DNA from: Maribacter hydrothermalis
Lineage (GTDB): Bacteria; Bacteroidota; Bacteroidia; Flavobacteriales; Flavobacteriaceae
Length of the DNA: 64,000 nt
NCBI RefSeq assembly: GCF_001913155.1
Contig: NZ_CP018760.1
Location: forward strand, 372,001-436,000
Direction: 5' to 3'
The notes beneath the pieces are model-generated. The model saw only the letters and a list, made by a program, of their open reading frames with translations. It was not told the DNA's origin and searched no databases. The stretch's first letter is position 1. The number at the start of each line of letters is the position of its first letter. Shown piece by piece: positions 8,746 to 17,225 of this stretch. Made by a program: the position numbers and the translations under genes.

Positions 8746-9918
8746 ATGATCGTTTTTGACAAAAACAGTAACATATTCAACCTCTTATCCGAAGGGATTT
8801 CGGAAGGGGTTATTGTAGTAAATGCGGAACAAATAATTGTTGCTACAAATTCCTCTGCCGAAGAAATGTTTGGTTATGAAAAGGATGAGCTTATTGGAAA
8901 ATCTTTAGACTGTATTATTCCAAAAAGATATCACCATAATCATGCAAATCACGTTTCCAATTTTATGGAAAAGAGTGAAAAAAGAAAAATGGGTCATGGT
9001 CGTGATTTAAACGGACTGCGTAAAAATGGAGAAGAGATTCCTGTAGAAGCAGGACTTAACCCCTTTAACCTTTACGGTAATAGATATGTAATGGCTTTGG
9101 TAACTGATATTACAGACCGAAAAAATTACACTCAAAAGTTAGAAAAGACCGTTCAAGAAAGAACTAAACAATTAACCGATGCCCTTGAAAAAGAAAAAGA
9201 ACTGAACGAACTTAAAACCCGTTTTTTATCGCTGGTTTCCCATGAGTTTAAAACTCCGCTCAGTAATATCCTTACTTCAGTAACCTTACTTTCGAAATAT
9301 AAAGAAACTAAACAACAAGACAAACGAGACAAGCATGTAGACACCATAAAATCCAAGGTTAGACAGTTAGATTCTATTTTAAATGATTTTCTATCAATAG
9401 AACGTTTAGAGTTAGGAAAAGTCAATTATGTTATTGAAGAATTTCCTTTAAGCAGGGTCATTAATGAAGTAGTTTATGATGCCAATATGTTACTTAAAAC
9501 TGGACAAAAAATTCATTACCCTGATAATGTAGATGAATTTCATATCACTTTTGATGAAAAAACTTTGGCATTGGCATTATCCAATTTATTACAGAATGCC
9601 ATTAAATATTCTCCTGAAGATACCGCTATAAAAATTCTTTTTTCCGTAGAAGAAGAATATTTGGTGCTTCAAATTATTGACCAAGGAATAGGAATACCTA
9701 CAAATCAACAAAAATATATTTTTGATCGTTATTTTAGAGCAGAAAATGCTTTATTAAATCAAGGTACAGGAATTGGTCTAAATATATCTAAACAACACTT
9801 AGCAAATTTAGGTACAACACTTACCTTTGAAAGTGAAGAAAATGTTGGCTCTACCTTTACAATTCGTATACCGAAAAACAGTAAACTACTAATGGACAAT
9901 TCTTTGAGTAATTTGTAA
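8746..9918 (+). CDS. PAS-domain sensor histidine kinase
   Basis: Soluble two-component sensor kinase of 390 aa with no membrane segment, so it senses a cytosolic signal. A PAS domain covers about 10-125 (GVIVVNAEQIIVATNSSAEEMFGY to VTDITDRK), followed by a coiled linker (about 126-155). The H-box is SLVSHEFKTPLSN with phospho-acceptor His166. The N-box is LSNLLQNAIKYSPED, and the G-boxes are IDQGIGIP and GTGIGLNIS. The PAS core shows no Cys cluster or haem-ligand pattern that I can assign, so the cue is unknown. The response regulator lies 71 bp downstream and is its likely partner. Confidence 0.9.
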   Translation: MIVFDKNSNIFNLLSEGISEGVIVVNAEQIIVATNSSAEEMFGYEKDELIGKSLDCIIPKRYHHNHANHVSNFMEKSEKRKMGHGRDLNGLRKNGEEIPVEAGLNPFNLYGNRYVMALVTDITDRKNYTQKLEKTVQERTKQLTDALEKEKELNELKTRFLSLVSHEFKTPLSNILTSVTLLSKYKETKQQDKRDKHVDTIKSKVRQLDSILNDFLSIERLELGKVNYVIEEFPLSRVINEVVYDANMLLKTGQKIHYPDNVDEFHITFDEKTLALALSNLLQNAIKYSPEDTAIKILFSVEEEYLVLQIIDQGIGIPTNQQKYIFDRYFRAENALLNQGTGIGLNISKQHLANLGTTLTFESEENVGSTFTIRIPKNSKLLMDNSLSNL

Positions 9919-9989
9919 GATAAAAACCTAAAATATTAAGAGACAAGCCCTAAAATTAAATCTCGATTATTGAGTAAAAACAACGCTAC

Positions 9990-11039
9990 ATGAAAACTAT
10001 TTTACTAATTGAAGACGATAAAATATTAAGAGAGAATACAGAAGAGCTTTTAGAATTATCTGATTACCAAGTTCTAACTGCTGCAAATGGTAAAATAGGT
10101 ATTAAAACGGCTAAGGAAAAACTACCAGATTTGATTGTTTGTGATATTATGATGCCAGAAGTTGATGGTTATAGTGTTTTAGAAGCATTAACCAACCATG
10201 AAACCACAAAGCATATTCCTTTTATATTTTTATCCGCGATTACAGCACATAAATCTATTAGAAAAGGTATGGATTTAGGTGCAGATGATTATTTAACCAA
10301 ACCTTTTGAAGAGGAAGATTTAATAAGTGCTATTGAAAGCAGATTAGCCAAAGCTCAATTACTGCATAATATTACAGTTACTAAAAAGGATACGGAATCA
10401 GATTCAAATGAAATTGATAATCTTCACCAATTAAAAAACTATTTTGATGATAATGGTGAAGAAAGCAGTATTGACGAAGGCGGAACTATTTACAAAGAAG
10501 GTACCCGCTCTACACATGTGTATTTAATTTTAAAAGGTGCTGTAAAGTGCCATACTATGGATGAAGATGGTAAAGAACTTATAACAAAACTGCACCATGC
10601 CGATGAGTTTTTAGGGTTCACCTCGTTAATGGACAACGCTGTTCATCAAGAATCTGCAACCGCCTTGGAAAATGTTAAGGTGACAGCAGTAAGTAAAGAA
10701 CAACTACTTGAAATAGTTGCGGAAAACCATACTATATCTTTAGAATTGATGTCGCTACTTTCTGATAATATTTCTGAAATAAAACATCAGCTTTTACAAA
10801 TGGCCTATAGTTCGGTTCGCAAAAAAACAGCGCAAACCCTACTACAATTTGCCGAAATCATGAATAAAGATACTACAGAACCTATACGTATTTCTCGTGC
10901 CGACCTTGCCAGTGTCGCTGGTATTGCCACTGAAAGCTTAATTAGAACACTTTCTGGTTTTAAAAAAGAAGGCCTAATTGAAATTGAAGGTAGAAACATT
11001 CGTATTAAAGAACTTAAAGTGTTACAATATGTGACCTAA
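9990..11039 (+). CDS. Response regulator receiver fused to a CRP/FNR-type transcription regulator
   Basis: Hybrid regulator of 349 aa. The receiver domain covers residues 1-120 with the acidic pair ED (8-10), phospho-acceptor Asp52 in CDIMMPEVDG and Lys104 in YLTKPF. A cyclic-nucleotide-binding jelly roll covers about 148-265 (STHVYLILKGAVKC, HHADEFLGFTSLMD), then a long dimer helix, then a winged helix (about 300-345). The recognition helix ATESLIRTLSGF keeps Glu315 and Arg319, the residues that in CRP/FNR contact TGA half-sites. No Fe-S Cys set is present. It is the best candidate to bind the eight TGAY-N4-RTCA sites around it, with phosphorylation by the adjacent PAS kinase as input. That link is inference. 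Confidence 0.9.
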   Translation: MKTILLIEDDKILRENTEELLELSDYQVLTAANGKIGIKTAKEKLPDLIVCDIMMPEVDGYSVLEALTNHETTKHIPFIFLSAITAHKSIRKGMDLGADDYLTKPFEEEDLISAIESRLAKAQLLHNITVTKKDTESDSNEIDNLHQLKNYFDDNGEESSIDEGGTIYKEGTRSTHVYLILKGAVKCHTMDEDGKELITKLHHADEFLGFTSLMDNAVHQESATALENVKVTAVSKEQLLEIVAENHTISLELMSLLSDNISEIKHQLLQMAYSSVRKKTAQTLLQFAEIMNKDTTEPIRISRADLASVAGIATESLIRTLSGFKKEGLIEIEGRNIRIKELKVLQYVT

Positions 11040-11073
11040 ACTTTATCTTAAAAGCACTCATTATCAAATCCTC

Positions 11074-11117
11074 ATGATATTTATCATAGGTTTTCTTTGC
11101 GTCCTAAAATACTTTTA
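11074..11117 (+). promoter_or_regulatory. CRP/FNR-type operator and -7 box (site 4)
   Basis: ATGAT-ATTT-ATCAT at 11074-11087, with perfectly symmetric half-sites and so the strongest site of the set. A 22-bp gap leads to TACTTTTA at 11110-11117. It drives the first universal stress gene 52 bp downstream of the site and probably the following two. Confidence 0.8.
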
Positions 11118-11139
11118 GGGCGTTATATATAGAAAACCC

Positions 11140-11985
11140 ATGAAACATATTCTCATTCCTACAGATTTTTCGAGCAATGCAAATCATGCTATTTCGTATG
11201 CTTTAAACTTATTTAAATGCGAGAGGGCCAATTTCTATTTTATACACGCCTATGCCGATGAAGTTTATGGCCCTTTTCATAATACCGGCAAAATAGATTT
11301 TGAAGATAAAAAACAAGCCATAGGTAAAAGTTCCAAAAATGAACTAAACCAATTGGTGAACGAAATAAAAGAGCGGACCCATAATCCCAAACACCATTAT
11401 GAAGGTATTATCTCTTTTGAGTCGTTGGTAGATGCCGTTAACAATTTTACGAATGCTAAGAATATTGACTTGTTGATTATGGGTACGAAAGGTAAAACCG
11501 CTAATTCTAGCAAGACCTTTGGTAGTAATACCGTACAAGTATTTAAATATGTAAAATGTCCGGTATTGGCAATACCCAATGGTATCCCATTTAATCAGCC
11601 AAAGAATATTCTTTTTCCTAGCGACTATATGTTACCCTATAAAAGGCGGGAGTTAAAACTCTTAGATACTTTGGCCTCACAGTTTAAAGCACAAATACAT
11701 AGCTTATACATATCAGATTTTGAGGATTTAAGCCTTAGACAATTAGATAATAAAAAGTTTTTAGAAGATTCATTACCAAATGCTAGGTTGTCTTTTGTTA
11801 GAACTGCTGTTGAAAATAGAACTAAAGCGATACTATCTTATACAAAAGAGTATGATATGAATTTATTGGTTATGGTGAATTCTCGACATTCATTATTGGA
11901 AGATATGCTTTACCGTTCTACAATTGATGAAATAGGTCTTTCACCGACCATACCATTTTTAGTGATGCAAAATCTTCCTCGATAA
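11140..11985 (+). CDS. Tandem universal stress protein (Usp 1)
   Basis: Cytosolic protein with two UspA domains (281 aa). Domain 1 begins with KHILIPTDFSSNANHAISYA and carries the ATP-binding pattern G-2x-G-9x-G-S in MGTKGKTANSSKTFGSNT, so it should bind ATP. Domain 2 has the same fold outline (LFPSDYM, LLVMVNSRHSLLEDML) but lacks the glycine motif. It is first in a run of three plus-strand usp genes behind the operator at 11074. Exact role unknown; Usp proteins act in survival under starvation or low oxygen. Confidence 0.9.
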   Translation: MKHILIPTDFSSNANHAISYALNLFKCERANFYFIHAYADEVYGPFHNTGKIDFEDKKQAIGKSSKNELNQLVNEIKERTHNPKHHYEGIISFESLVDAVNNFTNAKNIDLLIMGTKGKTANSSKTFGSNTVQVFKYVKCPVLAIPNGIPFNQPKNILFPSDYMLPYKRRELKLLDTLASQFKAQIHSLYISDFEDLSLRQLDNKKFLEDSLPNARLSFVRTAVENRTKAILSYTKEYDMNLLVMVNSRHSLLEDMLYRSTIDEIGLSPTIPFLVMQNLPR

Positions 11986-12003
11986 TTATATAAAACTCTA
12001 AGA

Positions 12004-12846
12004 ATGAAGAAAATAATACTTACAACCGATTTTTCTGAAAATGCCTGGAATGCCATTTTCAATGCTCTTAAATTGTATGAAGGTGTAACATGTCATTTTT
12101 ATTTATTGCATGCCTATACACCTACCAATCTAAATATGTTGGGTGCTAAAAGTCAGCAAAGATTAGGTGTTATTTATGATTCGTTATCCAAATATTCCGA
12201 ACAAGAATTAGAAGGTATGTTTTCCTATTTTCAAATTAACCATAAAAACCCTAAACATACATTTACAACCGTTTCTAAAGCCGGCATCTTAGAAGAAGTA
12301 GTTGAAAAATTAGCTATTGAAGAAGATATAGACCTTATAATTATGGGTACCCAAGGTGCCACAGGTGCAAAAGAAATATTTTTAGGTAGCAATGCCGTTA
12401 GGGTTATTAAGACCATAAAAAACATACCTATAATAACTATGCCTTCTGGATTCAATTTTCTAAAACTAAACACCATCCATTTTGGCACTAATTTCTCTAC
12501 ACCTTATAAGAAAAGTGAATTAGAACCAATAATAGAACTTTCTAAACTATGGAAATCTACCATTGAAATTATACATGTATCTGTAGAAAATAGTTTAAAC
12601 GATAGCCAAAAAGCTAACAAAGAAATTCTAAAAGAAAGATTACTTGGACTAAGTTATCAGTTTAAAACTATTCCTTTTGAAATCAGCATTTCTAAGAGTT
12701 TAGATATTTACTTAGAAAACAAAACATCTAGTATTTTAAGTTTAATACGACATCAACATACTTTTTGGGAAAAGGTGCTTGGTGAGGCTGTTGTTAAAAA
12801 AATAGCTTTTCACGCAGACCTTCCTGTTCTTTTTTTACCACAATAA
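12004..12846 (+). CDS. Tandem universal stress protein (Usp 2)
   Basis: Two UspA domains in 280 aa. Domain 1: KKIILTTDFSENAWNAIFNA and the nucleotide motif MGTQGATGAKEIFLGSN. Domain 2 lost the glycine motif and ends FHADLPVLFLPQ. It lies 18 bp after Usp 1 in the same direction, so it is probably in the same transcript. Close to Usp 3 in its N-terminus (shared FSENAWNA), which suggests recent tandem duplication. Confidence 0.9.
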   Translation: MKKIILTTDFSENAWNAIFNALKLYEGVTCHFYLLHAYTPTNLNMLGAKSQQRLGVIYDSLSKYSEQELEGMFSYFQINHKNPKHTFTTVSKAGILEEVVEKLAIEEDIDLIIMGTQGATGAKEIFLGSNAVRVIKTIKNIPIITMPSGFNFLKLNTIHFGTNFSTPYKKSELEPIIELSKLWKSTIEIIHVSVENSLNDSQKANKEILKERLLGLSYQFKTIPFEISISKSLDIYLENKTSSILSLIRHQHTFWEKVLGEAVVKKIAFHADLPVLFLPQ

Positions 12847-12873
12847 TTTTTTTACACTTTACCTTTTGCTAAA

Positions 12874-13716
12874 ATGAAAAATATTCTAATACCAACCGAC
12901 TTTTCTGAAAATGCATGGAACGCATTAATTTATGGTATTTCTTTTTTTAAAAAAACACGCTGTACTTTTCATATTGTACATATAAATTCTATAAACACAA
13001 ATTCTAGTGGAGAAGCAGCGATGTATGTTTCTCAAGAGCTTTTAGAAAAAACCATACTAGAGGAGAGTACGGATAAACTAGAACAGCTTTTAAAGAGGAT
13101 TGAACATTTACCGTTGAATACAAAGCACAAATTTAATACGCTAGCCCTTTACGGCTTTTTAACGGATCATTTAAAAAAACAGGTAAAAGAAAAAAAGATT
13201 GACCTAATAGTTATGGGAACTAAAGGATCAAGCGGACTTAAAGCGGTATCAATAGGCAGTAATACCGGTAATGTAATTACAAAAGTACCCTGCACTATTT
13301 TGGCAGTACCTGAAATGGCAACGTACCATAATGTAAAGGAAGTAGGTTTTCCATCAGATTTTCAATTGAAATATGACTATAGAGTTCTAGATACTTTAAA
13401 AGATATTTTATTCTTAAAAAACGCCGATTTAAGATTATTACATGTTTCTCCGCGTGGAGAGAAAATGAATGCTACACAAGAAAGTAACAAGTCTCTTTTA
13501 TTAGACTATTTTAAAGATTTGAACTGTACTTTTCATTTCGTTACGGGTAAAAAAATCGACGAATCTATTCAATGCTTTTCTGAAAGTAGAAATTTAGACT
13601 TAGTGGTCATGGTCGCAAAAAATTTAAATTTTTTAGAACGAATATTATTTAGACCTACCGTAGAAAAAGTAAGCTACCATATTCAAATTCCCTTTTTGGT
13701 TATTCATGAAGCATAA
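12874..13716 (+). CDS. Tandem universal stress protein (Usp 3)
   Basis: Two UspA domains in 280 aa. Domain 1: KNILIPTDFSENAWNALIYG and MGTKGSSGLKAVSIGSNTG (ATP motif). Domain 2 is degenerate but keeps the shared pattern NLNFLERILFRPTVEKVSYH and ends in IPFLVIHEA. It is the last gene of the first usp operon (27 bp after Usp 2) and converges with the thioredoxin gene, two bases apart. Confidence 0.9.
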   Translation: MKNILIPTDFSENAWNALIYGISFFKKTRCTFHIVHINSINTNSSGEAAMYVSQELLEKTILEESTDKLEQLLKRIEHLPLNTKHKFNTLALYGFLTDHLKKQVKEKKIDLIVMGTKGSSGLKAVSIGSNTGNVITKVPCTILAVPEMATYHNVKEVGFPSDFQLKYDYRVLDTLKDILFLKNADLRLLHVSPRGEKMNATQESNKSLLLDYFKDLNCTFHFVTGKKIDESIQCFSESRNLDLVVMVAKNLNFLERILFRPTVEKVSYHIQIPFLVIHEA

Positions 13717-13718
13717 AA

Positions 13719-14012
13719 TCATATATAATTTGCAATTGCATGTTTAATATCATCTTTTTGTAAAACTCCTAATTGCCGCCAAATAGATTCACCATTCTTA
13801 AAAAGAATAAATGTTGGTACGCTTTTTACATTATACCTGCGCGCTATCTTTTTTTTCATCTCTACATCTATAGATATAAAGTGTACGGCATTGCCAAGCT
13901 CTAGTGCCACCTGTTCAAAAATTGGTTTCATTATTTTACACGGCGCACACCATGGCGCATTAAAATAGACCAATGTAGGTGTAGCCGACGCAATACTTGT
14001 CTTAAACTTCAT
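13719..14012 (-). CDS. Thioredoxin
   Basis: Small cytosolic disulfide reductase (97 aa). It has the WCAPCK active site at about residue 21, YNVKSVPTFILFKNG with the cis-Pro loop, and no signal peptide. WCAPC differs from the common WCGPC; Ala at this spot is known in thioredoxin-like proteins and may shift the redox potential. It is divergent from Usp 4, and the shared operator at 14059-14072 has a -7-like box (TATTATTA) at 22 bp on this side. Its job in the cluster may be redox repair, which is inference. Confidence 0.88.
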   Translation of the reverse strand: MKFKTSIASATPTLVYFNAPWCAPCKIMKPIFEQVALELGNAVHFISIDVEMKKKIARRYNVKSVPTFILFKNGESIWRQLGVLQKDDIKHAIANYI

Positions 14013-14028
14013 CTTCCCTATTTTAGAT

Positions 14029-14102
14029 TAATAATAGTGATTTTCTACGCCATTAGAACTGACGAATATCATGCAATATCTTGTGATGTGTGCTTAATTT
14101 TA
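14029..14102. promoter_or_regulatory. Divergent CRP/FNR-type operator with -7 boxes on both sides (site 5)
   Basis: CTGAC-GAAT-ATCAT at 14059-14072. The plus side has a 22-bp gap to TAATTTTA (14095-14102) for Usp 4. The minus side has a 22-bp gap to TATTATTA (14036 down to 14029) for thioredoxin. The inferred plus-strand start of transcription lies past 14100, so the GTG at 14090 cannot be the start of Usp 4. Confidence 0.75.
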
Positions 14103-14122
14103 ATAATATAAAATGTACAACT

Positions 14123-14959
14123 ATGACACGTATTTTATTACCCACAGATTTTTCTAAAAACTCCTTGTCGGCAATTCATTACGCACTTAAACTGTATAAA
14201 GATATTAAATGTACTTTTTATCTTTTAAATAGCTATATGCCACCAGTATACCATACGGAATATCTTATGGGTAGCCCTGCACAAATAGGCCTTGGAGATA
14301 TAGTTCAAGAAAATTCTATGAATAATCTTGAAAATTTAAAAAATAAATTAGTTGCCGAATTTAATAACCCATTACATACATTCATTACGCATTCGGCATT
14401 AAATGTTCTTTCTAGTGAAGTAACAAGAACTGTTGAAGCAGAAGGTATTGATATCATTGTCATGGGAACACAAGGGGCTACCGGAGCTAAAGAAATATTA
14501 TTTGGCACTAACACAGTACATGTTATAAAAAATGCCAAGTGTCCCGTTTTGGCTGTTCCTTCTGGTTTTGAATATGAAGTACCTAAACAAATACTTTTTC
14601 CAAATGATTTTGAAATTGAACTAACCAAAGATAGTTTATCTCAACTACTAAAAATTGTAAATATGCATGTATCTCAAGTCAATGTAATGCATGTTTTCAC
14701 TGGAAATAAATTAAACATTGTTCAAGCAAGGCATAAAAAAACTCTTGAAAATATTTTAGCAATCAATGCCTTGTTTCATGAGGTTTCCAGCAATGAAATT
14801 ATAACGGCTATCAACGATTTTCAAATAAAAGAAAAGATAAATTTATTAGTCATGGTTCAAAATAAACACACTTTTTTTGAACGTTTGTTTATTGAACCCG
14901 TAATTAGAAAAATAGGTTTTCATGTCACTATTCCTTTCTTGGTTATACCTCAAATTTAA
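14123..14959 (+). CDS. Tandem universal stress protein (Usp 4)
   Basis: Two UspA domains in 278 aa. Domain 1: TRILLPTDFSKNSLSAIHYA and MGTQGATGAKEILFGTNT (ATP motif with G-T in place of G-S). Domain 2 is degenerate: MVQNKHTFFERLFIEPVIRK, then IPFLVIPQI. An upstream GTG at 14090 would add 11 residues, but it lies before the predicted promoter box, and the sister proteins all start at this ATG. The stop overlaps the next start by one base. Confidence 0.9.
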   Translation: MTRILLPTDFSKNSLSAIHYALKLYKDIKCTFYLLNSYMPPVYHTEYLMGSPAQIGLGDIVQENSMNNLENLKNKLVAEFNNPLHTFITHSALNVLSSEVTRTVEAEGIDIIVMGTQGATGAKEILFGTNTVHVIKNAKCPVLAVPSGFEYEVPKQILFPNDFEIELTKDSLSQLLKIVNMHVSQVNVMHVFTGNKLNIVQARHKKTLENILAINALFHEVSSNEIITAINDFQIKEKINLLVMVQNKHTFFERLFIEPVIRKIGFHVTIPFLVIPQI

Positions 14960-15816
14960 TGATGAGCTTTAAAAACATATTAGTTGCTACTGATTTTTCT
15001 AATGAAGCGTATAATGCACTTTTTTACGCTACACAAATGTTTAAATCAAAGCCCTGTACTTTTCACCTTATACATATGTATGATGATTTAGCCGCTGACC
15101 CTAAATCTAAAAATGTACTTTTTGTTGGTAAAAAAGAACTTACACGTTTACATAAATCATCACAAGATAATTTAACTAAAACTGCTCATAGAATAGTACT
15201 GGACACTGACAACAAATTACATCAGTTCAATTTAATTTCTTGCAAAGGTTCAATAACTACCCGTATTTCTGAAACTATTAATGATTTACAAATAGATTTA
15301 TTAATTATGGGCAATAAAGGGAAAACTGGAGCTAAGGAGCTCTTTATGGGTAGCAATACTATTCGTATTGCTAACACTATTACACAATGCCCAATACTTG
15401 CAATACCAAAAGAGATTGCTTATAAACCAATTGATGAAATTGCATTTATTACCGATTATAAAAAAGGGTGTAACAAAAAAACCATAGCCCCATTATTATT
15501 TATTGCTAACCTTGCAGCTGCGGCTATTAGAGTTTTACATATAAGTGAAGAAGAAATAATGAGTTCTAGCCAAGTTTCAAATAAAAAGTTACTAAAAACG
15601 TGTTTAAAAACTACAGATTATAGTTTTGATGCTATTTGGAATTATGCAGATAAAGCTAACGTTATAAAAAACTTCCTGAAAGACAGAGAAATTAAAATGT
15701 TTGCTATGGCGTATTACAGAAGAAATTTCTTTGAACGTTTGGTTCATGAACCGGTTGTTATGGACCTAAGTATTTATGCCAATACTCCCTTTTTAATTCT
15801 ACCCGTAAAAGACTGA
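14959..15816 (+). CDS. Tandem universal stress protein (Usp 5)
   Basis: Two UspA domains in 285 aa. Domain 1: KNILVATDFSNEAYNALFYA and MGNKGKTGAKELFMGSNT (ATP motif). Domain 2: AYYRRNFFERLVHEPVVMDL, ending TPFLILPVKD. It starts in the stop of Usp 4 (ATG overlapping TAA by one base; a second ATG at 14962 is also possible), so the two are translationally coupled. The stop codon lies inside the operator for Usp 6. Confidence 0.9.
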   Translation: MMSFKNILVATDFSNEAYNALFYATQMFKSKPCTFHLIHMYDDLAADPKSKNVLFVGKKELTRLHKSSQDNLTKTAHRIVLDTDNKLHQFNLISCKGSITTRISETINDLQIDLLIMGNKGKTGAKELFMGSNTIRIANTITQCPILAIPKEIAYKPIDEIAFITDYKKGCNKKTIAPLLFIANLAAAAIRVLHISEEEIMSSSQVSNKKLLKTCLKTTDYSFDAIWNYADKANVIKNFLKDREIKMFAMAYYRRNFFERLVHEPVVMDLSIYANTPFLILPVKD

Positions 15817-15856
15817 TATTTATCATAGTTATTCAGCTTGTTGATCTTTACTTTTA
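15813..15856 (+). promoter_or_regulatory. CRP/FNR-type operator and -7 box (site 6)
   Basis: CTGAT-ATTT-ATCAT at 15813-15826, a 22-bp gap, then TACTTTTA at 15849-15856. The spacer N4 and the box are identical to those of site 4, which suggests the promoter was duplicated with the usp gene. The site overlaps the stop codon of Usp 5. Confidence 0.8.
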
Positions 15857-15880
15857 GTAGGTACAACAACTGAATCAACG

Positions 15881-16720
15881 ATGAACAGGCGTATTCTTAT
15901 TCCTACAGATTTTTCTAAAAATGCCCTAAACGCTATTAGATATACCGTTGATTTATACGCCAAATTAAATTGTGACTTTTATTTTTTGAATGTATTTAGT
16001 TTTGAAAAATACACAACTAATAATTTAAACATTCCAGAAGAAGGTAGCGCTGAATTTGAACAAGCAAAACAAAATTCTGAAAAAAAATTCACTAAACTAT
16101 TAAACACTTTGGCACTACATATAGAAAACCCAAAACATAATTATTATACAGAGTCTACTTATAGTTTTTTATCTGAAGCAATTAAAAAAAATATAGCGGA
16201 AAAAGATATTGATTTAGTTGCAATGGGTACAAAAGGTGCAACAGGATCTAAAAGGGTTCTTTTAGGCAGTAACACCGTTATGGCAATGGAAAAAATAAGG
16301 GAATGTCCTGTATTGGCAATACCAGAAAATACTTCGTTTACATCCCCTAAAGAAATTGTTTTTCCTACAGATTATAATGAAGTTTTTAAAAAAATGGAAT
16401 TAAACTACCTCGTTGAAATTGGTAAAATGCATAACGCCGAAATTGCCATTTTACATCTTAACCAAAAGAAAGGACTTTCTGAAACTCAACTTAGTAACCA
16501 ACAATTATTAAAAATAATACTGAGTGAAGTAAAACATACTTTTTATAACCTAACAGAAAAAGATTTGGGAGTGGGCATACAAACCTTTGTAGAAAATAGA
16601 AATAGTAATATGGTAGCCTTTATTAATCGAAAACATTTTTTCTTTAGCAGTGTATTTTCCAGACCTCTAATAAAAGAAATTGGTTATGATAGCAAGGTTC
16701 CCATATTGGCGCTACACTAA
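15881..16720 (+). CDS. Tandem universal stress protein (Usp 6)
   Basis: Two UspA domains in 279 aa. Domain 1: RRILIPTDFSKNALNAIRYT and MGTKGATGSKRVLLGSNT (ATP motif). Domain 2 without the motif: INRKHFFFSSVFSRPLIKEI. It has its own operator and promoter at 15813-15856 and is followed after 23 bp by the eRF1-like gene, then a terminator, so these two form an operon. Confidence 0.9.
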   Translation: MNRRILIPTDFSKNALNAIRYTVDLYAKLNCDFYFLNVFSFEKYTTNNLNIPEEGSAEFEQAKQNSEKKFTKLLNTLALHIENPKHNYYTESTYSFLSEAIKKNIAEKDIDLVAMGTKGATGSKRVLLGSNTVMAMEKIRECPVLAIPENTSFTSPKEIVFPTDYNEVFKKMELNYLVEIGKMHNAEIAILHLNQKKGLSETQLSNQQLLKIILSEVKHTFYNLTEKDLGVGIQTFVENRNSNMVAFINRKHFFFSSVFSRPLIKEIGYDSKVPILALH

Positions 16721-16743
16721 ATACTAATTTTAAAATCTTAAAA

Positions 16744-17154
16744 ATGAAAAAAGTAGGCATTTGGTTAGATAGTAAAAATGCTCATGTTATTAGTTTGACT
16801 GAAGATCAAGAAACTATACATACAATAAATTCTAATATTGAATTTTTCAATAGAACTGGCACAGGAGGCACAAGATCTAAATGGGGAGGCAACCAAGATG
16901 TTACTCATGAAAAAAACTATTTAGAGAAAGAGAATGCTCAGTTTAAAAACTACTTTAAACACATAGCCGAAACAATATTAGACAGTGATGAGTTATTACT
17001 TTTTGGACCAGCAGATATAAATGAAAAACTAAAAAAAGTATTAGCTCAACATTATAAATCCTTATTTGGTAAACTAAAAGCGGTTAAGAAAGCAGATAGC
17101 ATGACCCTAAACCAAATTAAAGCATACGTTAAAGATTTTTTTAGACAAGAATAG
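16744..17154 (+). CDS. Small protein resembling bacterial eRF1/host-attachment-like domains
   Basis: Cytosolic protein of 136 aa that starts MKKVGIWLDSKNAHVI, an alpha/beta opening common in the bacterial relatives of archaeal/eukaryotic release factors. It also has a central Gly/Thr-rich stretch (RTGTGGTRSKWGG) and LLLFGPADINEKLKKVL. Homologues are often simply annotated as hypothetical. It may act on ribosomes during dormancy, but that is speculation from fold resemblance. It is in the Usp 6 operon and ends 25 bp before the terminator hairpin. Confidence 0.55.
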   Translation: MKKVGIWLDSKNAHVISLTEDQETIHTINSNIEFFNRTGTGGTRSKWGGNQDVTHEKNYLEKENAQFKNYFKHIAETILDSDELLLFGPADINEKLKKVLAQHYKSLFGKLKAVKKADSMTLNQIKAYVKDFFRQE

Positions 17155-17178
17155 TGGTTGGTTAATGTCTAAAAGCGA

Positions 17179-17213
17179 AACCGTCAAAGAAGTAATTTCA
17201 TTGGCGGTTTTTT
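17179..17213 (+). terminator. Terminator after the Usp 6 operon
   Basis: AACCGTCAA (17179-17187) pairs with TTGGCGGTT (17201-17209) with one G-T wobble, followed by six T residues in all. A good intrinsic terminator just 12 bp before the mechanosensitive channel gene. Confidence 0.75.
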
Positions 17214-17225
17214 AAAAATAACAAA

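Noticed and set aside
11344..11579. Minus-strand frames inside Usp 1 (and similar ones in other usp genes)
   Set aside because: These are shadows of strongly conserved coding sequence on the other strand.
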